From: Sophora flavescens
Taxonomy: Eukaryota > Streptophyta > Magnoliopsida > Fabales > Fabaceae
Assembly (NCBI GenBank): GCA_030762895.1
Contig: CM061065.1
Location: forward strand, 75,405,676 to 75,469,675
DNA: 64,000 bases
Direction of reading: 5' to 3'
Position numbers and translations under genes: made by a program. The notes beneath the pieces are model-generated. The model was not told where the DNA came from. It ran no database searches and saw only the letters and a program-made list of their open reading frames with translations. Each line of letters opens with the position of its first letter. Positions within the stretch are counted from its first letter, which is position 1. Below are positions 9,701-21,178 of this stretch, one piece after another.

Positions 9701-11914
9701 CCCCTGTTCTTTATTCTCTCAACTTCTACTTAACCTGAAAACAAGGAAATAACCATAAGTGTATTATTTCGACTCAAAACTAGCTAAATTAACTTAAAAC
9801 TACTCTAGAGACTCAAAACCTTGCTTGAGGACAATCTAATCTAATTTGGGTGAAAATAGGATATAATTTGCACAAAACCCTGGTCATACTAGCCATAAAA
9901 CTAGATGAGCCAGAGGCTTATCACTGGTCATTCTATCAAATACTCATTGGAGAGACCCCCAATCAGAATATTTTCCCAACCTCTAACACTAGGTCTTCAA
10001 GTGATTTAGAAAGACTCCTCTGCATCATCGGTACTAGAGTACCAAGGTACTACAGGAAAGCCCGGAGAGACCTGATATAACTGTAAGAGTGAAATACCGG
10101 CAAATGGATATATCATACAACAACCATATACATGATACATACAACACATTGGCATATTAGCATTTAAGCATTTATTCATAGATAAAACAACAAGTGTTAT
10201 ATCGGGGGGTCTCATACCCGAATCGATCAATTTTATAAAGATAATGCATGACACTTCAATCATCAGGCTCTAAACTTAATCTCATGAGATACCATCACCA
10301 TTTTATCATTAAGAAAGAAAGAGTTGATCAGGCTCATACGCCACGTTTGGCAAGTTGTCTCCGTCACCTCATGCGCCCGGATTAACATCATCATGAATCC
10401 CTTATAACGACCATTCGGATGTATACCTCATCGAATACCACATCTTAAGCGGGTATTCGGTTAACTCAAGCACGTATGCTAAGGGGAAATTCATATGAAT
10501 AAAAGACTGTTCATTACCGAGACTGTTCTTTGTGTTCACTATTTTCCATTGTCGAAGCCCAAAGCTAACGACTATTCACAATTTTCATTACATGAAAATC
10601 AATAACATAGGACACGCAGTCCGAGTGCTCAATCACAACACATTAGACCGATGCTGCAGTCCAAGGTTGTGGTCGTAGAAACAATTATAAATTTATCCAT
10701 GTTTTATTTCAACATGATAAGGACTCCTAGCCCATAACAAAGAATTTAGGACACACAGTCCTCAATTCCAAAATTAGGACTCCTAGCCCATAATATCACG
10801 ATTAGGACCCTTGGTCCATAATTCTTGACACGGGTCCTAGATCACGTGCATAAACTGAATGCTAGAGGCGACGTATCGCAAACTAGTATTCTCTTTCACA
10901 TGTGCTTACTTTTCACTCAGTGAAAATCAAAAGCTAAAACAAAACCTCAGTCACTTGTCCAAGTAATCGGAACGTTTCTAAATCATTTAGGTGAAAACCT
11001 TTTCCTTTACAAAGTCTTTTATAAAATATTTGGACTTTCGTTTGCTTTTGAAATCCTTGATGAAATAAAGTCAAATATTTTCAAAGGGGTTTTTCCTCCA
11101 TGAAACACGTAGTTCGAAAAAGGTTTTCTCTCGTACAAACTTTCGATCATAAAAAAGTAGTTTCTATTGACTTAAAAACACTTCAACATTTCTTTTCAAA
11201 ACTAGAATCTCATTCTCTTGAAATAAGCATTTTAAACGAGGAACTTTTATAAATGAAACCAACACTTTCAAAGTTCTATTCAAGGCTTATTAAGGCTTTT
11301 AATCCTTATAATCATTGTGCACAGACTCAAGCCCGGCTTCTCAAACTTCAATCAACAGTAATATATTCTCAACAATAATATCACAGTTAACGACAGTTCA
11401 TCACATATATACAACTCACAATACTTTAAGGCAAGTAATAATCAACTTCAAGTAATAATCACAATAGTTCAAGTAAACAAGTCATTCAAGTGTTTGCTCC
11501 ACATCATAATAATATTCAAATCACTCAAGTAAACACATACACACATGCATATAGTCATTGAATATCCCTAGGCAATCCCCTCTTACTTTCTGTGAAGGTA
11601 AGAAGATTAGATGCTCGAAAAGGTATGTCACGAATGTCCTCGTTTCCTCCACGATGGAAGTCTAAGGTTATGAAAACAAAATCACAAGTTAGAATCAAAC
11701 AAGAACACTAAACCACAAGGTATATGTTCGGTCAAGGCTAGTTCTTAGGGTTAGAGATTCCCTAAAATTATACAACTCATGGATTTATGATCCTTAAATG
11801 TTAGGAGTTCGTAAACAATGATCATTTAACAAAGTTGAATTAAAATCCCACTAAGTTATGAACTTAGGGTATTCGGCCAAGGCTAGTAAAATAGGCTAGC
11901 ATTCACTAAATATT

Positions 11915-12490
11915 CCAATCTCTTAGGTTTAGCATCCATATGCATTAAGGAGCTCAAAACCATGATCATTTTGGAAAAATAAGCACAAAGTATCATAGGT
12001 CCATAACCATCTACCTTCGGCCTTCATAGGATTTATAGGCTAGAAATCTTTAAACTTTCCAATCTCTTAGACTTAGCATCCAAATATCTTATGGAGCTCA
12101 AGTCCATGATCATCTTGGAAACCAATGGAAACTTCAACATTCCAATCTCTTAGACTTAGCATCCAAATATCTTATGGCATCTTGGAAAACAATGGAAACT
12201 TAAACATTCCAATCTCTTAGACTAAGCATCCAAATATATTATGGAGCTCAAGTCCATGATCATCTTGGAAAACAATGGAAACTTAAACATTCCAATATCT
12301 TAGACCTAGAATCCAAATATCTTATGGAGGTCAAGTCCATGATCATCTTGGAAAAATGAAAGTAATACATACTAGCTTTAATAACATAGAATAAACAAGT
12401 TAGCAATCCTTAAACCATCCAATCTCTTAGACTAAGCATCCAAATATCTTATGGAGCTCAAGTCCATTATCATTTTGGAAAAATAAAAAT
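11915..12490. repeat. Tandem ~80-bp repeats inside the LTR
   Basis: About six imperfect units start CCAATCTCTTAGACTTAGC and contain GAGCTCAAGTCCATGATCAT. Unit lengths vary between about 65 and 130 bp. They are AT-rich and noncoding. Confidence 0.8.
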
Positions 12491-12586
12491 TCAAACATCC
12501 TAGCACCTAAACTAAGTTTCAGCCATCATAGGATGATGAGGAAAATATTCTTTGTTTAACAATAACTCTTAGGCTTAGAATCACAA

Positions 12587-12906
12587 GGTATTAAGAGTTC
12601 TAAATCCATGATCAATACTTGGAAAGTTGAAACATAGTATCCTAGGCCTACTTATTCATATTTTTCGGCCATCATAGGAACAAGCTATCAAAAATTCCAA
12701 GAGTTATAGATTCAAGATCAAGGGATAGTTAGAAACTCAAACACATGGTATTAAGAGTTCTAAATCCATGATCAATACTTGGAAAGTTGAAACATAGTAT
12801 CATAGGCCTACTTATTCATATTTTTCGGTCATCATAGGAACAAGCTATCAAAAATTCCAAGATTTATAGATTGAAGATCAAGGGATAGTTAGAAACTCAA
12901 ACACAT
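12587..12906. repeat. Tandem duplication, period 160 bp
   Basis: Two adjacent copies, each beginning GGTATTAAGAGTTC, differ at only a few positions, so this is a recent duplication within the LTR. Confidence 0.85.
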
Positions 12907-13935
12907 GATCATATTCCAAAAGTTGAAACAAAAACTTCCTAGGTCACAAATGCAAGCATTCGGCCTTCATTGGAAGAGATGGATAGAGATTTTTGTTTTA
13001 CACAACCTCTTAGTATGTGAAAATATAAGTTAATACAAGACTATAGAAAGTGGTTTCAACTCAAAAGGAGTTTTCTACCATTTTAGAGAGATTTTAGAAG
13101 TTTAAAGCATATAAAGAACACATAAAGTAAACTAATAAATAAAAGATGAAAATTTCAAAAAGAATCATATGAGAGCATTACCCTTAGTATAAGGAAGAAC
13201 TTTCATTAAGAAATTAAGTAGAAAAGATGAATAAAAACTAAAGCTTTAAGATCTTGAACTTTTAGAAGAAAGAATAAGATGAAGGTTTAATGGAGGTTGA
13301 AGGAGGAAGATGATGGAGTGTAAATGAAAGGGGTATATATAGGGAAAGGGAGGAATGCTCATGGCCAAGGGGAGTGAGGGAGAGCTTTTTGAGCAAACTT
13401 GGTGGTTTAATGCTTGATTGGATGAAGAAGAGAGAGAAATGACTTTTTGGATTAATTAGAATAGTATTATAATTTGAAAAGTGTGATGATTGCACTTTTA
13501 GAGTGTGTCATAGCCTCTTCCATCATGTCTCCTTACTTCTTTTATGGTTCCTAATCTGCTCCAGTTCGTACCCGGTTGCATTTCCGATCATAATTCTTCT
13601 GACGTTTTCGCCCGAATAAAATATTTTATTTTATTTTTGAACAAAAATTTTCAAAATAATCAAAGTTGAAGGATCCCGGCAAAATTAGGTTTACGGGTCA
13701 AAATTACGGGTCAAAATTAGGTTTTCTACAAAGTAAACTTGTACCGGCAATGAAAACGTAGACCGGCTTCCCTCTGAATTTTCAACCGAAAATTTTACCG
13801 TGACTTCATATGGTATAACAACACAAGAAAATGATTTTAGTTTTAATTAAAATATCCTCAGAGTTTAATCTAAAATAAACATATTTAAATATGTATTTTC
13901 TACTACAGAAAGCATAGAAAAAACAAGGTGTTACA

Positions 13936-15266
13936 CACAGTCTACTAAGATATGGTTGGAAGATAATCAATCCATTCCTAGAATTACATCTAACTGGATT
14001 AAAGGCAAACATATCAGATCTATAAGAAAATGTCTATCCTGAACAATGATGGGACAGTTCAAACAAATAGAATTGACAGTAACTGGCTCAGCAGTTGGGG
14101 TTGAAACAATCAGATTATATGGCAAAGAAGTGATAGGAAAATTTAGAAGTTTCACACGATCCATTGAGATAAACGAATGCATTGAGCTCGAATCAAAAAG
14201 TACAATTAAAATATTTCCAGCTATATTGCATTTACCTTGCACGTGATCGTCGGAATTTGATGCCTCAGCTCCATTCATGGTATAAACCCTTCCGATTGTA
14301 GTCGGCTTGTTGGCTCTAGCGTGATTAACAGTTGGTTCACGCTTTGGTGGTCTGCAATCTTTGGCTAAGTGTCCAGTACGATCGTAGTTGAAACACTTCA
14401 TTCCACTCTTTGGGCAAGTATTGGCAAAGTGGCATGGGTCACCACACTTGTAACATTTCCCTTCTTGGCCTTGATTTTGATTCCTCTGGCCTCCAGTTCC
14501 AGCTCCAGATGTACCGGAACGATGTTGCTATTGTCTTTGATTGTTGTTGGGTGATTGGTAGTATGGTTTTCTCTGGTTCTGTCCTTGAAATTGACTCTTA
14601 GGACGAGAGGGTCCTCCAGCATTCCCTTTGGTGTCTCGTCCTTTCCGCATTATCTCCACCTTTTTGCACTTTTCCACTAAGTCCTGGAAGTTCCTGATCT
14701 CCTGTGGTAGACCGACTCCTTGATTTCGAAGCGCAGTCCTCCTTCGAATATTTCACACTTCCATTCTTCGCTTGGGTTGTTCTGGAAGAAGCGGAAATAT
14801 TTGGCAAGTGATTCAAATCTTGCCGCATATTCCCTTACAATCAGGTCTCGCTGACGCAGACTCAAACTCTTGTTCTTTTTCAATACGAGCACTCTAGGGA
14901 AAGTATTTATCCAGAAACTTGTTACGAAATACCTCCCAGGTGATCGCTTGGTGTTCATCCTCTAACAATTGCCTGGTGCCTTTCCACCAGTATTCAGCAT
15001 CTCCTACTAGTTGGAATGTTGCATAAGACACCTTCACTCCTTCCGGTGTATGAACGAGCTCAAAGACCGTTTCCAACTCCTGGATCCACAGATAAGCTTT
15101 CGTTGGATCTACGTCTCCATCAAACTGTCCTGTTGGTTCTAGGTAGCCATCAAGCAGTCTGAAAAGCAATTGTCGCAGCCACATCAGTCATTGCATGGGC
15201 GGCGAAGTCCATCCCACCATTGCCTCTTCCACGACCACCACGTCCGCGTGCACCTCCTAGTTCCAT
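13936..15266 (-). pseudogene. Tekay gag and protease fragment (element B2)
   Basis: The ATG at 15266 opens a Gly/Arg-rich N-terminus like that of element B3, but a stop and frame changes follow. The gag domain is readable at 15184-14894 (WIQELETVFELV, FRNKFLDKYFP) and 14958-14677. A zinc knuckle CFNYDRTGHLAKDC (second Cys replaced by Tyr) starts the 14401-13967 frame, and the protease active site reads FDSSSMHSF where DSGATHSF is usual. The frame ends at a TGA in place of the Trp of GMDWL, and 30 bp later the LTR starting at 13935 begins. RT to integrase are not seen; they would lie left of that LTR. Confidence 0.85.
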
Positions 15267-15460
15267 ACTAACCTGTAACGCACAATCAGTGAGATGGTAA
15301 CCAGAAAAGAAAATATGGCCTACCGGTTATCACACATTACTTATAAGAAGTAATTCAATCAAACCTTAGTCAGAGAATACACAACATAAACATAACAGAC
15401 CTAAACCCAAAGATTAAACATAACAGACCTAAACCCAAAGATTCCCGAAAGACTCGACCA

Positions 15461-15472
15461 GCTTTGATACCA
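15461..15472 (-). other. Primer-binding site (initiator tRNA-Met), element B2
   Basis: Minus strand TGGTATCAAAGC differs by one base from TGGTATCAGAGC and lies 4 bases (TTAG) from the LTR end. The following TGGTCGAGTC is shared with elements B3 and the stub at 28951. Confidence 0.85.
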
Positions 15473-15600
15473 CTAATGTAACACCCCAACTTGGGAGTCA
15501 CATGGTTACCCGTTGCGGAAAATAAAACTGATTAAAATGCTGGTTACTTTCGGAAATAACATTCTCTTAATAATTAAATATTCTCAAAAAGGTGATCATA

Positions 15601-15604
<4 letters not shown>

Positions 15605-15654
<50 letters not shown>

Positions 15655-15659
15655 GAGTA
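15605..15659. repeat. (AT)n microsatellite
   Basis: About 27 AT dinucleotides near the 3' end of the B2 LTR. Confidence 0.95.
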
Positions 15660-15926
15660 GATGAACACTCAGAACATGATACATGAACAATATAAATATC
15701 TAAGTAGTGGCAGTTGCAACTTGATATATATTACAAAAGGTCAGGGCCTTGTAGTACTGACCATTGATAACACTAAACATAAAAGGGAAAAGCTGTAAGC
15801 AAGATAAAGCAAAATGGGGGAAAGGTCCGGAACCACATATCAAAAATACCGTGACTCTATGAAGCCAAATACGTTCGGAATAGTATACACTATTCCCGAA
15901 TAGGACACCCCTAAGCTGGTCTACAA

Positions 15927-16454
15927 CTAATAACCATGACAAGGGCCATTCTGAACATTCCCGCTCCCTGAGGAGCTCCCCGGCGACGCATCCACCACTT
16001 CTCCGCCCTCATCGGGGGAGTCAGAATCATCAAAATCAGGATCGTCGTCAGGCACATACTCCGGCACACCGTCAATGTTGTCGTCATAATGGACGTGATC
16101 CTCCGGCTCGCCTTCAGGGTATTCCTCAGGATCTTCTATCGGATCCTCTTCAATAGGTGAAGCTGGCTCAACTCTGGGAAGTGGCACTCCTAAGGGTGGG
16201 TCCTCGTGAAGCTGTCCCCTCTGCGCCAACACATGTAGATAGTACCAAGGGGGTGGTAGTGACACCCGGACCATTCCTACTGTCTGCACTCGCTGCTGTG
16301 GTTCCTCTTCCCCATTTCCTTTCAGTTTAATGCCCGACCCATAATAGATTGCCTCATGTGATCTAGGGAGTATGTTCCACGCCCCCGGATCTCCTGTATT
16401 ATCAAAAGTTAGTGTCCTTATTCCGGTCGGTACCAGTGGCGCGTCGGGATCCAT
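15927..16454 (-). CDS. LTR-embedded ORF, acidic tail (175 aa), intact
   Basis: I do not recognise this protein. It is a complete ATG-to-stop frame inside the B2 LTR, about 450 bp before the LTR end. Residues 1-80 form a conserved domain: MDPDAPLV at the start, GIRTLTF (11-17), DPGAW (22-26), YYGSG (37-41), QRV (54-56), VRVSLPP (62-68). Residues 95-155 are very acidic and Pro-rich (many D/E), then a Ser/Gly stretch and the end CHGY. Homologous frames with the same register occur in LTRs at 28075, 37254 and 45741. The ATG directly follows an AG in a splice-acceptor-like context (TTTAG/ATG), and a GTAAGAGG donor lies at 18120. It resembles neither gag nor pol. A role in element expression or host interaction is only a guess. 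Confidence 0.7.
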   Translation of the reverse strand: MDPDAPLVPTGIRTLTFDNTGDPGAWNILPRSHEAIYYGSGIKLKGNGEEEPQQRVQTVGMVRVSLPPPWYYLHVLAQRGQLHEDPPLGVPLPRVEPASPIEEDPIEDPEEYPEGEPEDHVHYDDNIDGVPEYVPDDDPDFDDSDSPDEGGEVVDASPGSSSGSGNVQNGPCHGY

Positions 16455-17055
16455 CTAAACCCGAATATGAATATATACAACAATTCCATAGGGAGAAGGA
16501 ACAACAAGAAAACATGTAAGAGTGAGATACCAAAATATGGATTGGACACAATAACCATATTTGTGATACATACATCACATAATCAGATATCAGATATTTT
16601 CAAATAATTTATCAGAATTAAACATGTATAATGTCAAAGGGTTTCATACCCGCACGGTCAGTTTGGATGAAAGTATGCATGACACTTCAATATTCAGGCT
16701 CTAAACTTAATCTCATGAGATCCCTTCGTCATTCTAAGAGTTGATCAAACTCAAATCGCCACCACTTTGGCATCACGTTAAGTGACTAAATATCCATATC
16801 ATACTATCCCATCCCAGGATGCAGTATTCCATGATCATGGATTTAATAACACACAATCCAATCCCAGGATGCAGTGATACATTTGTGAATACCTGATCAT
16901 CAAGGCATCACTCCTATGAACGTGAGGCATGTCTGCCTAAATTGCATGTAAAACAATTGTTCTCAACGTTTTCTTTGTGTTCATTCTATTTCGTTGCCGA
17001 AGCTCAAAAGCTAACGACTTTTCATAAATTTTAATGTTTTGAAATTATCAACATC

Positions 17056-17260
17056 TACACGGGACACGCAGTCCGAGTGCTCAATCACAACACCGTAGAC
17101 CGATGCACCAGTCTTAGGCTAATGGTCATAGAAAACAACATTCACCTTTAACAACGTTCATCACAACGTGATTAGGACACACGGTCCACAACTACGTGGT
17201 TAGGACACACAGTCCACAACAACGTGATTAGGACACACAATCCATAACAACGTGACACGA
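17056..17260. repeat. GGACACACAGTCC palindrome array in LTR
   Basis: Five or so copies of GGAC(A)CACNGTCC with the spacer ACAACAACGTGATTA occur here. Equivalent palindromes sit at the corresponding place in the LTRs at about 10600-10860, 27330-27485, 33745-34025 and 46690-46880. Confidence 0.75.
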
Positions 17261-18119
17261 ATCAAAGATCGACGTGCATATTATAGAATACTTGAAGCGA
17301 CGTCTCGCGAACTATATTCAATTTCAACATATTCATACTTTTCGTTAAGTGAAATACAAATAAAAAATGAAACCTCGGCGACTTGCCCAAGCTTGCCGGA
17401 ATATTTTCCAAAGCTTTTAAGTGAGAATCTTTTCATCGGAAAATCAGTTAAGAGGACATTTTTAGGAAATCTACTTGTTTTTGTAATCCTTTCTTTTCCC
17501 AAATCAGCTTAAAAACTCAACAAATCTATTTCTAAAAATCATTTCCACGTAGGATAAAGTTAAATATTTTCAAAGGTCGGTCGTTCATAAAAAATCACGT
17601 TTCTCAATAGTTTTCTCTTGGTCAAAATCCATATTCATAAGAAGATAGCTTTCCTTTTACTTGAAAATATTTTAGTAGATGATCAAAAGATCTCATCTTT
17701 TACAAATAAAAACGTTGCTTGAATACTTTATTTCCAAATCACATTCTTTAATCAAGAAAAATCCCAACACAAAAATCTTTGTTTTCAAGGTTGTCTTTAA
17801 AGCTTATCAAGGCTTTTAATATCATAATTACTTGAGCACTGACGAATGTCAAGCTTCTCATACCTCAATCAAACATCACTATAATATCAGTCAGTAGTAT
17901 AACAGTTAATAACAGATCATATCATCTATGATTCATAACACTTTAAACCAAGTAAATAATCAAGTAAGAAATCAACATTCAAGCAGTTACCACAACGGTT
18001 CAAGTATACAGGTCATTCCGACATTGATTCCAAAATTATAACAGGAACCCAATAAATTAGACAATTCACATAAACACATGCACACAGTTATTGAGTATCC
18101 CTCGGACTGTCCCCTCTTA

Positions 18120-18121
18120 CC
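18120..18121 (-). other. Putative splice donor in B2 LTR
   Basis: Minus strand reads ACAAAG/GTAAGAGGGG. The same AG/GTAAGRGGRG lies at 26475, 35551, 32898, 47822 and (AA/GTAAG) 11586 in the other Tekay-type LTRs, always between the TATA box and the ORF position. Confidence 0.5.
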
Positions 18122-18936
18122 TTTGTTGAAGGTAAAAGTGCTTGATGTTTGAAATAACGAACCACGAACATCCTCGCTTGCTTCACGATGAAAGTCTAAG
18201 GATACCAACACAATACCACAAGTTAAAAATCAACCAAGAACACTAAACCATCTAGGTATAGGTTCAGCCTTTACAAAATAATAGGGTTGGAGGTTTCCAA
18301 AAATCATACCACTCATGGATTAATGATCCTTAAGTGTTAGAAGTTCATACACAAAAAAAGTCATTTTACAATGATTGATCAAAATCCCTCTAAGTTAAAC
18401 ACTTAGGGTTTCGGCCTTCACTCCTAAAATAGGTTAGGAATTTTCAAACTTTTCAAGACTTTAGATTTAACATCAAAAGGTATCAAGAAGCTTAAATACA
18501 TGATCATCTTTCAAAAAGTTGAAACAAAACTTCCTAGGCCACAAAAACATAGTTTCGGCCATCATTGGAAAAATAGGCTAGGAACTTTAAAACTTTTCAA
18601 GCTCTTAGGTTTAGCATTAAAAGGTACTAAGAAGCTCAAATCCATGATCATATTTGAAAAGTTGAAACAAAACATCCTAGGTCCAAAACCTACTAGGTTC
18701 GGTCATCCTTAGATAAATAGGCTAGAAATTTTTTTGTTTGATGCAAGCTCTTAGATTATGAAAGTAGAGGTCATTAGGAGTTCATAGAAATTGGTTTCAA
18801 CTCAAACAGAGTTTTCTACAAGAAAATGTATGAAGAACTTGAAGCTTGAAACTAAATAAAAATGGAAGCTTTGTGTAGGAACTTTAAAGTGAGAAAGTGA
18901 AGAAGTAGGAAAGTGATGAAGGGAAAATGAAATGGG

Positions 18937-18944
18937 TATTTATA
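18937..18944 (-). promoter_or_regulatory. TATA box of B2 LTR
   Basis: TATAAATA on the minus strand about 605 bp from the LTR start. The pyrimidine-rich leader downstream suggests the transcription start shortly after it. Confidence 0.6.
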
Positions 18945-19572
18945 TGGGGAGGGGTGAGAGTGGCGCGCATGAGAGAAGGGAGGGAGCAATCTTGATAGCC
19001 AAGTTTTGGCTTAGGCCATGTTTGGTTGGAGAAGAGAGAGAAAAAAATGATTTTGGAATAAAATACAATATTTTTCTAAAAGGGGTAATCATGGAACTTT
19101 TGGATGGATGTCACCCAAGACTTCCATCAACATGTCAACTTTTCCAACATGTCACTTCAACTCTTTTGTGCTCCCTACTCTGCTCCATTGTACATCCGAT
19201 ACAAGTTTCCGATCGTATTTCGCCCGGAATAAATATTTTATTTTATTTCCGAACTCAAATTTTCGAAAATTTCTAATATTAAACAAAACACAACAAAAAC
19301 ACCAACCGTTTCGTTCACGGGTCAAAATTAGGTTTTCTGCTCAGTAAACTTGTACCGACAGTGAAAATGCAGACGGGCTTTCGTCTGAATTTTCAACCGA
19401 AAATTTAACCGTGACTTCCTACGGTAAGAGAAAACAAGAAAATGACTTTAGTTTATTTAAAATCACTCTCTGGATTTTATCAAAAATTAATACATATATA
19501 CATGTATTTACTGCTACAGAAAGACATAGAAATCGGGGCGTTACACTCGGGGAAAGGGTGTCACATTAAGGG

Positions 19573-19584
19573 TGGTATCAGAGC
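19573..19584 (+). other. Primer-binding site (initiator tRNA-Met), element B3
   Basis: TGGTATCAGAGC, complementary to the 3' end of plant initiator tRNA-Met, 7 bases after the LTR end. Confidence 0.92.
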
Positions 19585-19761
19585 TGGTCGAGTCTTTCGG
19601 GAATCTTTGGGATTAGGCCTGTTGTGTTTGTGTTGTGTGAAACTCTAATTTGACTTGTTTGAATTACTTCCAAGGAAGTAGTTGGAAGTAATAAGTGTTG
19701 GAAAGTAATTGAATATTCTTATCTAGTTGTCATTTAATTGATTTTATCTTCTTGGTCAGTT

Positions 19762-20529
19762 ATGAAGCTAGATGCAGGATGCGGAAGTGGCCGTAAAGGA
19801 GGTCGTAGAGGTGGTTTCGTTGGTGGGCGCGGACCTGTTGATGGGGGAATGGATTTTACAGCACAAGCTATGGCAGACGTTGCAGCTACCATTGCTCAAC
19901 AGACCGCTACTGCGGCTACATAACACCAACAGGATCAAGTTCGTGCTGAGCAAGCCGCAAAAAGTCGAGCACTAATAGCTTTCCGACGCCAGAACCCTCC
20001 TCATTTTCATGGGGACGTTGATCCTACGAAAGTTGATTTGTGGATTCAAGAACTCGAGAATATTTTCGAGTTAATTAACAGTCCTGAAGCAGTACGAGTA
20101 TCGTATGCTACTTTCTTGCTATTGGGAGATGCTGAATATTGGTGGAGAGGCACCAAGCAACTGCTCGGGGCGAACCAACAAGAAATTACTTGGGAGGTTT
20201 TCCGTACTACATTTCTGGACAAATACTTTCCTCATGGTGATCGAGCTGAGAAAGAACAGGAGTTTTTGCGCTTGCGACAAGGAGAGATGACCGTCGGGGA
20301 ATATACGACCAAGTTCGAGTCATTCGCCAAATATTTTCAGTTTTTCCAAGACAACCCAGATAAGGGCTGGAAGTACGAAAGGTTCGAAGGAGGACTGCGG
20401 TACGAGATCAGAGACTCAGTTCTGGCAGTGGAGATTAAGAATTTTCAGGCTCTAGTGGAAAAATGCAGGAAGATTGAACAGATAAGGAAAGGAAGGGACA
20501 ATCGAGGGAACGTTGGGGGACCCTCATGA
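19762..20529 (+). pseudogene. Tekay gag, one nonsense codon
   Basis: The frame opens with MKLDAGCGSGRKGGRRGG, rich in Gly/Arg, and hits TAA at 19921-19923 where its context suggests a former CAA. It continues in the same frame through the gag domain: WIQELENIFELI, GDAEYWWRGTKQ, FLDKYFPHGDRAEKEQEF, then ends at a TGA at 20527 after a frame change. The sequence continues as the zinc knuckle region in another frame from 20513. Gag would assemble the particle and bind the RNA. Confidence 0.88.
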
Positions 20530-21178
20530 TCAAGAAACCAGTTCCAAGGTCAGAATTAGAAGGGGAGGCAAACTCAAAAAGCCATACTCTAGACCAGTTG
20601 GAAATAACCGAAGTCAACAACAGTACCATCCCGTTGCTTCGGCCACCGGAAGTGTCAACCAGAGTAGTCAAGGGCAGAGTCAAGGGAGGAGATGTTTCAA
20701 ATGTGGAGACCAGAACCACTTGGCTGATGTATGTCCCGTAAGAGGGATCAAATGCTTTAACTGTGATCGTGTGGGGCATCTGGCAAAAGATTGCAAGGCA
20801 CCAAAGAGGGAACCCACCATCAATAGTTCAAGAGGTTCCAAACCAATAGCTAAGGGAAGAGTCTTTACCATGAGTGGTACTGAAGCCTCAAATTCCAAGG
20901 ACCTTATGAAAGGTAGTTGTGATATATCTGTTAATCTTTTAACTGTGCTTTTTGATTCGTGTGCGACACACCATTTGCCGTATGATTTGATTGTCTCAAC
21001 CCCTACCGCTGAACCTGTCACTGTTAATTCTGTATGTTTAAACTGTTCGATTATAATTCAGGATCAGCACTTTCTTGTTGATCTAATCTGCTTACCTTTA
21101 GTGCAAATATACGTGATTTTGGGCATGGATTGGTTATCCTCCAATCTTGTTCTTTTAGACTTTCTCGCAGAACATTAG
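20513..21178 (+). pseudogene. Gag zinc knuckles and protease with internal deletion
   Basis: This 221-codon frame holds two CCHC knuckles, CFKCGDQNHLADVC and CFNCDRVGHLAKDC, the nucleic-acid-binding end of gag. The protease follows: FDSCATH in place of FDSGATH, then directly HLPYDLIVSTPT. In element B2 about 19 residues lie between these points, so the strand and loop after the active site are deleted here. ILGMDWL marks the end of the protease core. Together with Gly-to-Cys in the active site this protease cannot work. Confidence 0.87.

Larger units (their letters stand above)
1..9923 (-). mobile_element. Athila-type Ty3/Gypsy retrotransposon A, incomplete
   Basis: Reading the minus strand from 9923 leftwards gives 5' LTR (9923-8581), tRNA-Asp primer site (8575-8561), gag, aspartic protease, RT, RNase H, integrase and a 1.4-kb 3' untranslated region. 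The 3' LTR lies left of the window; the hairpin and purine-rich end normally just before it are at its left edge. Integrase wording (GMDFMGPF, DYVSKWVEAI, NGQAEISNREIK), no chromodomain and a tRNA-Asp primer site are Athila traits. The element is dead: a solo LTR splits gag from protease, RT has lost an active-site Asp, and frameshifts cut RT, RNase H and integrase. It is itself inserted in the Tekay-type LTR that ends at 9924; the matching target duplication is outside the window. Confidence 0.9.
8581..9923 (-). mobile_element. 5' LTR of element A
   Basis: The 1343-bp LTR begins TGATAAGCCTCTGG at 9923 and most likely ends ...GCGACCA at 8581 just before the primer site. Its 3' end differs strongly from the solo LTR at 5497-7142, so the two are not the same family. 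No second copy is visible in the window to confirm the inner border. Confidence 0.8.
9924..13935 (-). mobile_element. Tekay-type LTR without ORF, 3' end cut by element A
   Basis: It begins TGTAACACCTTG at 13935 and is followed over 4 kb by sequence homologous to the solo LTR at 29733-35191 (same subfamily). It has TATATATA about 600 bp from its start (13333-13341), the donor-like AA/GTAAGAGG at 11586, and GGACACACAGTCC-type palindromes at about 10600-10860. Its 3' end is replaced by element A at 9923. It interrupts the protease of element B2, and is too diverged from the LTR at 15477-19545 to be that element's other LTR. No protein-coding frame of the M(D/N)PDAP type is seen at the expected place; only a short MMQRSL frame remains. 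Confidence 0.8.
15477..19545 (-). mobile_element. 5' LTR of Tekay element B2 (4069 bp, with ORF)
   Basis: It starts TGTAACGCCCCGATTTC at 19545 and ends ...GGGTGTTACA at 15477, giving the inverted terminal bases of this family. The right border abuts the last 20 bp of element B3's own 5' LTR, so B2 is inserted there. Inside, in LTR order: TATA box at about 600 bp (18937-18944), a consensus splice donor at 18120, a palindrome-rich segment (17056-17260) and the open reading frame 16454-15927. An (AT)n tract lies near the end. Confidence 0.9.

Noticed and set aside
13262..13495. Ser/Leu/Pro-rich 77-codon frame
   Set aside because: It covers the LTR leader just after the TATA box; no counterpart frame exists in the related LTRs.
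9924..19545. LTRs 9924-13935 and 15477-19545 as the two LTRs of one element
   Set aside because: They start with related but clearly different sequence and belong to different subfamilies; the first lacks the LTR ORF. It is better read as an independent insertion into B2.
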